A stretch of 64,000 bases of DNA, from the NCBI GenBank assembly GCA_036785325.1, contig JAXIVH010000069.1, positions 654,848 to 718,847 on the forward strand, read 5' to 3'. The notes under the pieces are model-generated. The model was not told the origin of the DNA, searched no databases, and was given only the letters and a program-made list of their open reading frames with translations. This DNA comes from Urophycis tenuis. Lineage: Eukaryota; Chordata; Actinopteri; Gadiformes; Phycidae. Shown piece after piece: positions 10,001-21,850 of this stretch (its first letter is position 1; every line of letters starts with the position of its first letter). A program made the translations under genes and the position numbers.

Positions 10001-13000
10001 GCCAACACTCTGTAGTTGGGTGTTGAGAGATTTTTGAGGCAATATGCAAGCACCTTAAGAGTTGTGGTTGTGAACAACTGCTGCCATAGTGAAACTTGAG
10101 CGCACCTGCATTGGCCAGGATCTCTAGACATTCTTTGTGGCCCTTCGCTGCTGCTAGGTGAAGGGCAGTCTTCTGTTTTTTATTGCCAAGTTCCAGAGAA
10201 CAAAATGGTAACAGAAAGGAAACCAGCTCACTAGAACCCTGTGGAGACATTGGACAGATACAAAAGATAAATAAGGAGAGAAAGAGGACTTATCCTTTAC
10301 ATCCTACATAGTCATGTTACACCTTGTACTTTCTATTAAACAATGAAAATGAAAGAGAAACTAAAGGCTGGGTTATGCTTCGTTTATACTTCCGCGTCGA
10401 CGCGACGCTGGGGGGCTGCGGACCCTTTGCGGACCGTTTACGGACCCTTTACGTCCTCGACGTGCACCTCCCCAAATCCTAGACCCGCGTCTTTGGCGAC
10501 GCAATCCCAACGCGTTGGCTTTGGCTGTGATTGGTCCGCGAACTACATTGGCTGTAGATCGCTTTTCCGGTTTCCACTCGTAAACACCACCACGGTAAAC
10601 ACAGCCTTGATAAATGCTTCGACTGATTAGCGACAACACATATATATATATATAACTTTTGCCTTAATTTCTGTAAACTTTTTTTAACTCGCTAGTATGT
10701 AAGGACCCTCTACCGGTGTGGCAATGAATTGCATTTTGAGACGTAAACCCAACGCAATCCCTCCGGAGAAGTATCACGGGCTCATGACTGCGTCCGAGCA
10801 ACGGCGTGGCCATTGCGTGATCACGACGCAATCCCTACGCAGAAGCATAAATTAGCCTTAACATTGTAATGTTGTTCGAGGTGGGTGCAGGTATTCCCCT
10901 AGCCTCCCTCTAGACGGATACAGGAAATCCCCTGTCCAAGAAGTACCAAGCCAATGGTTTGGAATGTGTTTCAGGAACTTTACCCCTTCAGGGCTTGTTC
11001 ATGTGTTCACGTACCATTTGTTTTCTGGCAGAAAAGCGCTGACAGGGCAGGCTGTTTGTTAAGATATAGTTGTAGGACTATGATGAATCATCAACAAAAT
11101 GAAAGAGAAACTAACATTGTAATGTTGTTCGAGGTGGGTGCAGGTATTCCCCTGGCCTCCCTCTAGACAGATACAGGAATTCCCCTGTCCACTCCGATAC
11201 TATCTTCAATCACAACACTGCCTCGACTTACAGTTGCAAGTAAGAAACATAAATAATTTAAAACTCAAATGATAATTATGGTTGAGACAATAACGACCAG
11301 CCTGACTTGGTCTTACTGAGCTAGGGAGCGCTTGAATGACGTGCTTGTTTGGTGAGAATAAAAATGTCACCACATCATCAACCGTCCTTTTTATTATATT
11401 TATTTGACAAAGTTCCGGATAGACGGACACGGCAAGAACATGGTTCTCCACCATTTCCTTGTTTAAAAGGGTGACGATTCCCGCCCCTTCTAATATATGA
11501 TTGGTTCATTGAAAAGGAGCCACAGTGATGACACCATGAGGCCATCTTGGTTCCATCTCGGTTCTAAGTGCTATCTGGGTGGGGGGGAATAGCATTCAGT
11601 TCCATCTAGCTAGCGTTTAGAATCAAGATGGACGCTAGGTGAATAAGGGTGTGGGTAACAGTGTTTACCTGTGCGGAGGCCAGGTGAAGGCAAGACCGCT
11701 GAGAGGCATCTGTTAGATGGACTTCGGCCCTCTTTCTAATGAGTACCTTGGCCGACGCTACCTCATTGTTGGAAACGGCTGCGCACAGAAGAAAAACAAA
11801 GCCATCACATGTAACAACCACCCAGAGCAGCTACACATGTATTGAACTTTTGGAGTGCATGCTATGGCATCACCTGCGAGTAGCGGTGTGAGGCCTGAAT
11901 CATCCCTGATGTTTATGTCTGCGCCAGCGGTCACCAGGAGTCTAACCACGTCCACGTGGCCATTGGCTGCAGCCATGAACACTGCCGTTTGACCGTTGGC
12001 TGCCGTTGTGTTAACGTACTTGGTGAAGATGCCGGATGAGACTGTAAATGGTGTGATGTAAACTTTAGAAAAAGGCAAGGAGATGGGTACCAATGTCAAG
12101 TGAAAAAGACATGTGACTTTATGACATGTGTGGTTCGTTGAGTAAAATACTAATGCTGCGTTAGATTATATTTCAGGTCGGAAATTATGATTCTGAACGG
12201 AAATTACCAATACAACGGTGCATAAACTCAATGTTACGTCAACGTCAGTTGCCGTAATTTCAACATGGCCGCCACATTGTATTCGCTCAGGCAAAAACTA
12301 CATTTTATATGATGGTATGAATTTAAAACACTTTCAACTTCGTACCTATGCTTTCAGACCGACAAGCATACCAAACCAATGGTTGGTCAAACAGTAACAT
12401 TTAATTGCTAACGTGATGCTGTTTCAAGAATACAGCTCAACCAAACTCATTTTAGTTCAGGGGCCACATACAGCCTAATAAGATGTCAAGTGGACCGGAC
12501 CAGTACAATCACAACAGAATTACCTATACATAACAATAAGTCTATGTTTTTTCCTTTGTTTTTGTGCAAAGAAGTACAAGAACATTAGAGAAGCTTCATA
12601 TTTAATGAAATATCCTTTTACAAAACATGTCATGAACAACCTCAGATTTCAGGTTTCTACAAGATGTTTGAGATGATTTTTTCCTCTCCCTCTTTAAAAA
12701 AAACCCTACCCTCATGCTCTTGTATGTTGTACGTCTTGGCACTTTATAATCGCTCTTTGTAAATTGGTACTTAGCCAGAGATGTTGTATACTAGCAATGG
12801 CAACCTAGCAATTGAAAAGCTGGAAACTTGTTCTGGTGACTTTCTTACTGTATAAGCAGCAATGATATGTTTCACCTTCTCATGACAAATAGTCGTTTTG
12901 GATAAAAGCCCTAAATGTAAATGTAAACGTAAATGACAGACATTTTGGCTAATGAGGGTGTAAAGTTGATTAGAAAACAAGGTAGCCTAAACCAGTGGTT

Positions 13001-14699
13001 CTTAACCTTATTGGAGTTACTGAACCCTGCAAGCTTCATCAGTGCATTCACCGAACCCCTCGTCATTGGAAAAATAAAATATACCGACAACAGACATGTC
13101 GGTATATATTGTATTAGTGCACAAAATGAACCATGCATCTGTTGCATACAAAAATCACTGTGTTCAAAGAACAAAACCAACAAAACGTGAATTTCACACA
13201 AAAATATAACTTGTGATAATTTTTATGATTCACTGGAACCGGGCTATACTTAGCCAACAGTATGAATGATTGAACAAACTAAAGAAACAATATTAAACCC
13301 AAACAAGGAAATGTTGAAATTATGTTAAACCAAAACAAGGAAATACTATAAGTGTGTTTTATTTACAGTGTAAGAAATTAACAATGGAAAGGATCAAGCA
13401 ATTTCGCCAAGAAAATACCAAGAAAAGGGTGGCAGTTTTTCTTTTGTCTTCACTTGCAAAATCCGCGATGGGACTGAGCGCCCAAGCTGAAGTGACGGTT
13501 TTATATCTAAAAATAGCTGCCAATCAAAAAAGGGTTCAGCCTTTTGACTGATCCTCCAATCATCATGCAGAACCTCAGCGTCCAGGCCAGCCGACGCCAG
13601 TCGACAGCTCCTTTCACCCCCAGAGACGCCAGTGTCCGGGTGGGACAAATTAGTTATCATTTTGGCATTTTTATCCAATGACCGTCGAGTTTCGAGGCAA
13701 TGAAAACAACTGGAAAAAAAACCCATTGAAGTGAATGGACACTCAGCTTCTTCAGGGAAATAAATTGATGCTACATGTATGTATGAGAGGATGAAAAAAT
13801 CGAGTCAGTCGACTTGATAAGTCGTGATGAGTCGCTGATTCTGAACGAACTCGTCTTTGAAATGAACGTGTTCTAACGCATTTGTAGTCAGTCACAAATG
13901 TACATATTTGACCATTTAATTTTGGACATTTTAGGGGAAGCTGAGCATCTCTTGCAGTCTTAGAGAAATCGCCTCTGATCTTGACCCCTGCCGACCCCTG
14001 TGAGAGTGACTCAATGAACCCCTGGGGATCGATCAAACCCAGGTTAAGAACCACTGGCCTACACCATAATTAGCAGAGGGCGCATTGCTATAATGTGCTG
14101 TTCAGCCTGAGTGCCTGAGTTGTGCCTCTTCTTCTTCTTTGATTAAAACAGTGCGTCCCCAGCGGATGATTTAGGAATAACATTGTCTTAAGAATTTCAA
14201 GTTTCTGTCTTTTATGCATTTTGTTACTTTCAAAATTCATCCAGTGGGCCGGATTGAGCCCCCTATCGGGCCCGATTTGGCCCGCGGGCCATATGTTTGA
14301 CACACCGACACTAAGTTTCGTTCCCATGGTTCTTGTAGTTCGAGCGCATGTAGGTTGGCGATGATGCGTTCTCATATTCGATTTTGTATGTGGCACCTAT
14401 ACTGGTAAGACCTTTACATTAAATTTACACATGTAATGACGCGCACACACACACACACACAGCGTAAATGAAAGACCAATCCTACATAGTGCTACATAGT
14501 ATTTAAAAAGGAATCAGTACTCACCAACCATGCAGAGTATCTCTCGCACGCATCCCATCTGTCCAGCCCCCGCTGCAACGTGCAACGGAGTGTTGCCGCC
14601 GTCGTCCGTGTCCTCCACACGGTGGTGAAGAAGTAACGTCCGGAGCCGCTCTCTGTTCCCTTGGCGAGCAGCCGTGAACATACACTCCTCTACTTCCAT
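6796..14699 (-). CDS. asb3: asb3-like ankyrin-repeat and SOCS-box protein, copy A (9 exons, 515 aa)
   Basis: Coding exons in transcription order: 14,699-14,525; 12,041-11,874; 11,778-11,669; 10,238-10,106; 9,595-9,418; 8,464-8,246; 8,024-7,755; 7,205-7,072; 6,956-6,796. All have GT-AG borders and compatible phases, giving 1,548 nt including the stop. The protein carries ankyrin repeats ('GNTPLHVAAGAGQMG', 'ANGQTAVFMAAANGHVDVV', 'KQKTALHLAAAKGHKEC', 'DSTTPLMAATKAQSEQC'), then an ASB3-like 'VSPVYGAVERP...GFSPEAQPC' block. It ends in a SOCS box with 'LCRLRLRSHLG' (elongin-BC box) and 'LPVP' (cullin-5 box). Length and domain order match ASB3 (518 aa in human as I recall it). ASB proteins are substrate receptors of elongin-BC/cullin-5 ubiquitin ligases; the substrate here is unknown. 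Introns carry several MITEs, and the native 3' flank is replaced by a LINE fragment. Expression cannot be judged. Confidence 0.87.
6965..7005. repeat. (CA)n microsatellite in the last intron of asb3 copy A
   Basis: This uninterrupted CA run lies just upstream of the last-exon acceptor on the minus strand. The equivalent intron in copy B has only short interrupted CA (22,875-22,912), and copy C has an interrupted CA/CG run (35,437-35,492). Confidence 0.95.
10365..10858. mobile_element. Harbinger-like MITE with TAA target duplication
   Basis: The element begins AGGCTGGGTTATGCTTC and ends with the reverse complement of AGGCTAATTTATGCTTC. It is flanked by TAA at 10,362-10,364 and 10,859-10,861. 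A related, unoccupied copy of the flanking sequence lies at about 11,100-11,120 and reads straight across a single TAA. A 3-bp TAA duplication and such ends fit PIF/Harbinger-type elements. It lies in intron 3 of asb3 copy A and has no coding capacity. Confidence 0.72.
10859..11340 (-). repeat. Ectopic copies of the asb3 5' flank inside intron 3 of copy A
   Basis: The words 'gaaagagaaactaacattg', 'cctccctctaga', 'caatcacaacactgcctc' and 'gacttggtcttactgag' match, in the same order and orientation, the region just upstream of asb3 exon 1 (copy A about 14,790-14,990; copy B about 28,540-28,800). The first part occurs twice here, at about 10,855-10,940 and 11,097-11,190. This is a partial, nested duplication of the promoter-side flank, placed between exons 3 and 4. 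Confidence 0.6.
12150..12300. promoter_or_regulatory. MITE-derived segment with a YY1-like motif (asb3 copy A intron 1)
   Basis: A segment starting 'gcgttagattatatttcagg' and containing GTCGGAAATTATGA leads to 'ttcaacatggccgccac' near 12,260. That word agrees with the YY1 consensus (CAANATGGCNGC). The same segment occurs in intron 1 of copy C (42,850-43,010), with the same motif. Regulatory function is only an inference from the motif. Confidence 0.35.
12993..14056. mobile_element. Non-autonomous hAT-type element in intron 1 of asb3 copy A
   Basis: The element starts CAGTGGTTCTTAACCT and ends with its reverse complement AGGTTAAGAACCACTG. It is flanked by the 8-bp near-duplicates GCCTAAAC (12,985-12,992) and GCCTACAC (14,057-14,064). 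CAGTGG-type ends and an 8-bp duplication are typical of hAT elements. At 1,064 bp it has no transposase open frame. It lies between exons 1 and 2 of copy A; I did not find it in copies B or C. Confidence 0.8.
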
Positions 14700-15166
14700 C
14701 GCCCACCTCAAATGTTTGGTAAATGTTTGAATCCTTTTTAAACACGCGAAGTTGGAGGAACTACGACAAATCGTTTCTCTTTCACAAAATGAAAGAGAAA
14801 CAAACGTCGTTCCAGGTGGTGTCACGTACTCCATACGTTGGCATCTCTAGACGGAATTCTCCAGTTCACTCGTATCTTATCTTAACTCTTTAGTGCTTTT
14901 GCAATCACAACACTGCCTCAGCTTATTACAGTTGTGTCGAAAGATTATTATGGTTTAGACAATAATCAACTTCATTTGATTTTACCGAGAACCGCACCAC
15001 AACTGAATTGCGTGTGTTGCACAGCTGTCTGTTTGTGTACAGAAACATAACCATTGTGGAGACGGTTCCACTTACTTACGGCATTACAGCGGCACTGGAC
15101 AACGCAACTCGGTAATATGATGAGGTCAAAGCAGTAACACTTTTGAGAAAAGTTTATTTACCAGTT
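14700..15166 (-). promoter_or_regulatory. asb3: 5' flank of asb3 copy A
   Basis: This is the sequence upstream of the copy A ATG (minus strand) up to the L2 insertion. It shares blocks with the flanks of copies B and C: 'gaaagagaaac', 'ttccaggtggtgtcacgtac', 'caatcacaacactgcctc', and 'gattttaccgagaaccgc'. Conservation between copies suggests that the promoter lies here, but no TATA box or initiator can be fixed. Confidence 0.45.
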
Positions 15167-18142
15167 GTTGCCGGAGTTGGTGAGTCTCCTGCCTTCGGTG
15201 AACTGTGCCCCACAAACTGTTCATTTGTTAGTACCCCGAGACGCGTTGGAAGAGGTGGTGGCGTAGCTCTTGTATACAACAATGCCGTGAAAATTCGGTC
15301 GCTTCCAACAGAGACTTACAGTACCTTTGAACTTCAATGCATGACAGTGGAATCTAAAACGAACTCGCTGGTGTGTGTGTTGATTTATAGACCTCCTAAG
15401 CCAGATAAAGATTTTATTGCTGAATTTTCAGGCTTCCTCTCTCATTTTGTGTCATTGCATGACCGCCTACTAGTACTGGGTGATTTTAATATTCATGTAT
15501 GCTGCCCAGATAAACCAATGGTAAAAGAGTTCTGTGATGCTGTGAATGCATTTGGTCTCACTCAACATATTGATCAAGCCAACCACATATTAGGTCATAC
15601 CCTTGATCTTGTTTTGTCTTATGGTCTTTCTGTAGACAATATTATGGTTGAGGAAACGTCCTTCTCTGACCATCTACCTGTTTTATTTAACTTTGTCATC
15701 TCTAACCCTGTGCAGGCGGCTAAAGCTACCGGCCGCTACTCTCGCTGTATAAATTCTCAGTCAGTAGCTCAGTTCTCTGACTTTTTTGTCAAAGAGGCCA
15801 TTGCTACTACCATGTCCTCAGCCTCCTCTGCCTCATCCAGCCCAGATGATATTGTTGCTCTCTTCCACTCCTCCTGCTTGCTTCTCGATATGGTGGCTCC
15901 TCTTTGTCACAAGCGCTCAAAATTTAAATCTCAAGTCTGGTTAGATGATGCCTCCCGCTCACTCAGGCAGGCCTGCCGGAGAGCTGAAAGGAAATGGCTA
16001 AAAGACCGTCTTACAGTCTCCCATGACATTTTTAAATCTACTTTAGCATCCTTCCAGGCAGCTGCCAAAGCAGCCAGAGCTAAATACTTCTCTGATATTA
16101 TTAATCAACATGCTAACAGACCCAAAATTCTGTTTCACACTATTAATCAAATCACCAACCCTCCACTCTCACCTGCTCCCTTCACAAATGCTGATGCTTG
16201 TGAGAAATTTAAGAATTTTTTTATTGATAAAATTGATAACATCAGAGCACTGTTCTCTCCCCCTCCTCTGCCTTCCCCCCCAGTTAAGGTGTCTTCAGGC
16301 CCTTTATTTACTTTTAGTCATTTTGCTGATGTATTGCTGGCAGATCTCAAGGACATAGTCCTCTGTATGAAACCCACATCTTCCCCTGGTGATGTTGTCC
16401 CCTCTTCTATCTTGAAAGATGCTTTTGATGTGTTGGGCCCTTCCATACAGCTAGTTGTCAACTCCTGTTTGACATCTGGTGCTGTCCCTGCCTGCTTTAA
16501 GCATGCGGTGGTCCAACCCCTGCTTAAAAAGCCCAACCTGGATGCAAATTCTTTGAATAATTACCGCCCCATCTCTAAACTTCCTTTCCTTTCCAAGGTA
16601 CTGGAGAAAGTAGTGCTGGCCCAGTTGCTTCCCTTCCTGACTGAGCATAACATCCTTGAGCCCTTCCAGTCAGGTTTTAGAACACTCCACAGTACTGAAT
16701 CGGCTCTGCTAAAAGTCACCAACGATCTGCTTCTCACTCTAGATTCAGGTCAAAATGCGATCCTGGTTCTTTTGGACCTCAGCGCAGCGTTCGATACTGT
16801 GGACCACAACACCCTCCTCACCCGTCTTGAGGACTGGGTAGGCATAAAGGGGACAGCATTACTTTGGTTCAGCTCCTATCTCAGACACAGAACCTTCTCA
16901 GTATCCCTTGGTTGCTCCTCTTCCTCCTCAGCTCCTGTTTCCTATGGGGTCCCGCAAGGCTCCATTTTGGGCCCTTTGCTGTTCTGTTTATACATGCTCC
17001 CCCTTGGCGACATCATCCGGCGATATGACATCTCTTTTCACTTCTATGCTGATGACACCCAGCTATACCTGCCCTTAAAATCTGTTAAATCCATTCAGCC
17101 TCTTCTGGATTGTCTCCAGGATATTAAGTGCTGGATGAGTAGTCACTTCCTTCAGCTAAATGATGGTAAGACAGAGGTCATCATTTTTGGTCTTTCTAAA
17201 GCTAGACCCCTGATTGAAGGACAATTAGCCCACCTCTCCTCTTTTGTCAAGCCACATGCCAAAAATCTAGGTGTCATCATTGATTCAGAGCTCTGTTTTA
17301 AAAGGCAGATTAGCTCTGTTATCAAGAGTAGCTTCCATCAGCTGAGAATTATTTCCCATCTCAAAACCTCCTTGTCTCCCAAGGACTTAGAAATAGTAAT
17401 TCATGCATTTGTTACATCCCGGTTAGATTATTGCAACTCCCTCTATCTTGGTCTCCCCCAGTCCCAACTTTCTCGTCTGCAATTGGTACAGAATGCAGCT
17501 GCAAGGCTGCTTACTGGCACCAAGAAATACCAACACATCACCCCTGTACTGGCCTCCTTACACTGGCTCCCCATTAGCTTTAGGATCTACTTCAAAGTCC
17601 TTCTGATTGTCTATAAGGCACTGCATGGGTTGGCTCCCTCATATATTTCAGACCTCCTCCATCCCCTCTCAGCATCCAGGTCCCTTAGATCTGCCGACAA
17701 GGGTCTTCTCTCTGTGGCCCGCACCCGCCTCAAGCAAAGAGGTGATAGAGCTTTTGCGGTAGCAGCCCCACGTCTGTGGAATTGTCTGCCCCCAGATGTT
17801 AGACTGTCTCCCTCTATCACCACCTTTAAATCAAGACTAAAGACCCACCTTTACTCCTTGGCCTTCCCTGCTTCCTAGCTGTCCATCTCTCTCCTCTCTT
17901 CTTCATATTCAAGTGTCTTCTGTACTGTTGCTATTTATTTGTTAGGGCTGTCTATTTGTCAATTGTATTTCTGTATTTGTCTTGCTTACTTTCTCTGTGT
18001 TTGCCTTTTATAATTTGCTTGTTCTGATCTGCTTTTACTTTCTATTTTTAGCCATATCCTCTGTACAGCACTTTGGTCAGTGGAAACTGTTTTAAATGTG
18101 CTCTATAAATTAAAATTACTTACTAACTACTTACTTACTTAC
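15167..18142 (+). mobile_element. L2-type LINE with long reverse-transcriptase ORF
   Basis: The open frame 15,143-17,878 (911 aa as read) begins at a host-derived ATG; the element itself starts near 15,167. The N-terminal part is the C-terminal portion of an APE endonuclease ('VLGDFNIHV', 'FSDHLPVLFNF'), so the element is 5'-truncated. The RT domain has 'NNYRPISKLPFLSKVLEKV', 'LLDLSAAFDTVDHNTLL', 'GVPQGSILGPLLF', and the catalytic YADDTQLYL. The 3' UTR ends 'gctctataaattaaaatta' and a (CTTA)n tail, as in the L2/CR1 group. It interrupts the block seen whole at 2,860-2,900 (the joined 'tttaccagttatttgcag'), with a possible AGTT duplication. The ORF has no internal stop. Confidence 0.88.
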
Positions 18143-18267
18143 AGTTATTTGCAGTGACTGATTAAACATGTTTTTTCTATATTTCTATCAAATTACATGA
18201 AGGGAATCACATATTAAATGTGTTTACAACAAAAGCGTATTGAGAACATACTTAACAATTGAGTTAA

Positions 18268-19610
18268 AGGGGTAGTTCGGAATTTTGGACTTAGGACCAT
18301 TTCCAAGTTAGCCTGTGTGTTATTTATCATTTGACACATTTTCAACAAATTTCATTCAGTTTTTCTAGTTGCAGAGTTCGCTGGTGCTAGGCTAGCGCAA
18401 GTCAACGGTTTCTGCTAGCGTGCTAATAAAAACAGTCTTACCCACTCCAGAGAACACCCCAGGCAAATAAATTATAATGTCAGACTATCGATGTAAATGT
18501 CTGTGTTGAGAATAATGTTAGAAATAAAACCAACCTTGCATGGCATTGCATTTTGAGGGACTTGTGTCTCAGCAGCAGCGTTGTACTTCCAGGTAGTAGG
18601 CTACGGCAGCGGCTGACTGATGTTACCTTGGTTACCGGCAGAAACTAGTCCCTAAAAATGTGATGATTCATGCGATGCAGGTTAGTTTTATGTTTTTATT
18701 AGCAGGCTAGCCTAGCACCAGCGAACTCTGCAACTAGAAGAACTGAATGAAATTTGTTGAAAACGTCTCCAATGATCAGTGGCGGCTGGCCCATAGATGG
18801 CGATAGGGCACCGCCCCCCCTTGACCCACAATAAATAAATAAATAAATAAATAAAACTAATAATAATAAATTATACAAATTGTTAATATTTGTGTGTTTG
18901 AAATATGACTTTACCCAGTAATATGTGTAAAATATGATAGAAAACCATCTGTACAAGATGTATGCTTTTCCTAAACGTCCCGTGTCCCACGCTTCAACAG
19001 CTCTGGGGCGATGGAGAAATCGCCCCAAGGAGGCGGGTCTGGGTAACTGTTTAGCCAATGACTAATTTAAGATGTGAAAGCATGACATTAAATTTGGCCA
19101 ATCAGCGTCCTCAAATCCAAGCAGATATGGGCGATTACTTTATCGCCCCAAGCGAGCGAATGCTGGTCAGGGCGAGTCTGTATAAAGTTGTATACAGTTG
19201 TATATAGTTGACCTTAGTATTTTTTAGTCCTTAATTTTAACTACCTATTAATCTGCTGATTATTTTCTTGATTGTTTAGTATATAAAATGTTTACTGTAA
19301 TTTCATAGAGCCCAAAGTGACTACAAATTCAATTTCAAACGAAAAAATGGAAAGCTTGTGCTTGTACAATATGTTGTTTATGTTTTGTGTTAGAATGCCT
19401 CAACTTTTTAATATTGGCATTATATAATTATTGACTATTTCACGGAGCACTCGTTTCCTGTAGTTTGTGTTCAATGTATTAGGATGGTTACTGAAATTGA
19501 CTGAATATGGCACAGCCCCACCTAGAATATTCTTCACCAGCCGCCACTGCCAATGATAAATAACACACAGGCTAACTTGGAAATGACGTCCAAAATTCCA
19601 AACTACCCCT
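18268..19610. mobile_element. Second copy of the TTAA-flanked MITE, interrupted by a hAT element
   Basis: It is flanked by TTAA at 18,264-18,267 and 19,611-19,614, and its ends are the same inverted repeats as at 3,008-3,568. The copy is larger only because a 773-bp element (18,777-19,549) is inserted in its right arm. Removing that insertion leaves about 560 bp, collinear with the unit 1 copy. Confidence 0.78.
18777..19549. mobile_element. Nested non-autonomous hAT element
   Basis: The ends are CAGTGGCGGCTGG and its exact reverse complement CCAGCCGCCACTG. The 8-bp target duplication CCAATGAT is present at 18,769-18,776 and 19,550-19,557, and the empty site ('ctccaatgataaataac') is at about 3,509-3,523. 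These are full hAT hallmarks. The interior is AT-rich, with a (TAAA)n run and no transposase. Confidence 0.9.
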
Positions 19611-19849
19611 TTAAAATGGTGGGATGTTATGTGCATACATTGCTTCAAACTGCCAATTTATGAACAGGTGTATCTTAAAAATGAAATATAGATAGAACAT
19701 AGAACATAGAGCATAGAACATCCTGTGGGCTGATTTCTATTATATTTTCACTTTGTTGGAAAGGAGGAAGGAAGTGACATCTAAGCGTAATAGCAAAGAT
19801 GTTTGTTCTTTCAGAACTTTTCATTACAACATTTCGTACATGTTATGTT

Positions 19850-21828
19850 TTATGTCATCAGAGAGGCAAGAGAAGGGAAAGGAGACCTAGCAGTGCTGTG
19901 GCTGGACCTCACCAACGCTTATGGATGCATTCCCCATAAGCTGGTGGAAACAGCGCTGGATCGGCACCATGTCCCAGGTAAGTATAGGGACCTCATCGTG
20001 GACTACTACAAGAGTTTCAAGCTAAGAGTCACCTCTTGGACAGTCACATCCGAGTGGCGTTGGCTGGAGAAAGGGATCATCACTGGATGTACTATTTCAG
20101 TGATCCTCTTTGCCTTGTCCATGAATATGCTGGTTAAGTCAGCCGAAGCCGAGTGCAGAGGTCCGCTCACCAAGTCTGGAGTCCGTCAGTTCCCCATCAG
20201 AGCCTTTATGGACGACCTAACAGTCACAACGACATCAGTGCCAGGGTACCGGTGGATCCTCCAGGGCTTGGAGAAGCTCACCACCTGGGCTTGGATGCAT
20301 TTCAAGCCTGCAAAATCTAGGTCCCTGGTGCTCAAGAGAGGGAAAGTGACAGACAAGTTCCACTTCTCTCTGGACGGCACCCAAATTCCATCGGTCACCG
20401 AGGAACCCATCAGGAGCCTTGGCAAGACCTTTGATTGCACCTTGAAGGACGCTGCATCCATCAAGGCCACACAGTGGGAACTGGAGGCATGGCTGACTGC
20501 AGTGGACAAGTCGGGACTGCCAGGTAAGTAAGTAAGTAAGTTTGGATTTATCAGTATGGTGTACTCCATAGGATTCTGTGGCCCCTGCTTGTGTACGAGT
20601 TCCCGATAACATCAGTAGAGGGCTTTGAGAGGAGGATCAGCCGTTACCTCCGTAGATGGCTTGGCCTGCCATGAAGCTTGAGTAGCATCGCTCCATATGG
20701 GCAGAGCAACAAACTGAAGCTCCCCATTAGTAGCCTGAATGAGGAGTTCATGGTTACCCGTGTAAGAGAAGTGTTGCAGTACAGGAAATCCAGTGACCCG
20801 AAAGTCTCCCAGGCTGGCATTGTAGTCAGGACTAGGAGGAAGTCGAGGGCGCAGGAAGCAGTCGAGCAGGCTGAGTCATGCTTGCGTCACAGCGTGCTGG
20901 TCGGCCCAGTGGCATCTGGACAAGCAGGGCTTGGTAGCGTTCCTACGACGCGCTACGACAGAGCCCTGGGCAAAGACAGACGCCGATTGGTCCAAGACAA
21001 GGTGAGAGCTGATGTGGAGGAACTGCGTGCTAGCCAGATGGTGGGGATGCAACAACAAGGTGCATGGACGAAATGGGAATAGGCAGTGGACCGCAAGATC
21101 TTCTGGTACGAGCTTTGGCAAGCTGAACCTTACCGGATCAAGTTCCTGATTGCGTCCATTTATGACGTTTTACCAAGCCCATCTAACTTCTTCTGTTGGG
21201 GCAAGGTTGACACACCATCATGTCCCTTGTGCCTCAAGAAGGAACGCTAGAGCATATCCTCAACTGTTACCCAAAAGCCCTTGGAGAAGGACGTTATACT
21301 TGGCGTCACAACCAGGTGCTGAAAGTGATAGCAGAAACCATCTTCACCAGCATCACCCAGAACAAGCCTTCCCGACTAGCAACGCAGGCGATTGCTTTTG
21401 TCCGAGCAGCCTAGGGGGGAGTCCTTGGAACCGCACCAGACTGGCAGATGAAAGGGACCCTTGACCTGGGGAGGCAGCTCAGATTTCCAGAGCACATCGC
21501 GGAAACCACCCTGAGACCAGACATAGTTCTGTTCTCAGATTTCATAAAATCTGAGATTTCATAAAATCTGAACTGTCAGCTCCTACTGGAGCTGACAGTT
21601 CCCTGTGAGGAGCGCATGGAAGAGGCCAATGAGAGGAAGCGTGGTAAGTATGCCAACTTAGTGGAGGAGTGCCGCAGACGGGGGTGGCGTGCCCAGTGTG
21701 TGCCAATAGAGGTGGGCTGTAGAGGCTTTGCAGGGCAATCTCTCTGCAAAGCATAAAGCCTGCTTGGAATCACAGGTGCACGACAGAGAAAGGGCATCAA
21801 AACCATCATAGAGGCAGCTAGTCACCTG
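19850..21828 (+). pseudogene. Non-LTR reverse transcriptase of unassigned clade, degenerate (longer copy)
   Basis: The open frame 19,803-20,531 (its first residues are host-derived) carries 'LWLDLTNAYGCIPHKLV' (RT motif A), 'GIITGCTISVILFALSMNML' and 'IRAFMDDLTVTT', which takes the place of the usual catalytic FADD/YADD box. A (GTAA)4 run at 20,523 ends the frame. The protein then resumes in other frames ('RRWLGLP', 20,678-21,082) to a zinc-binding 'CPLC...LEHIL' module. A short inverted duplication near 21,545-21,600 and several stops show that it is dead. It has replaced pkd1 exons 2 to mid-7 of this unit. The clade cannot be told; no endonuclease is visible. Confidence 0.75.
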
Positions 21829-21850
21829 ATGGCTCGTTCTCCTCTGTGAT

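Noticed and set aside
15143..15166. Host ATG as the start of the L2 protein
   Set aside because: These bases match the uninterrupted block of unit 1, so the ATG belongs to the insertion site and not to the element.
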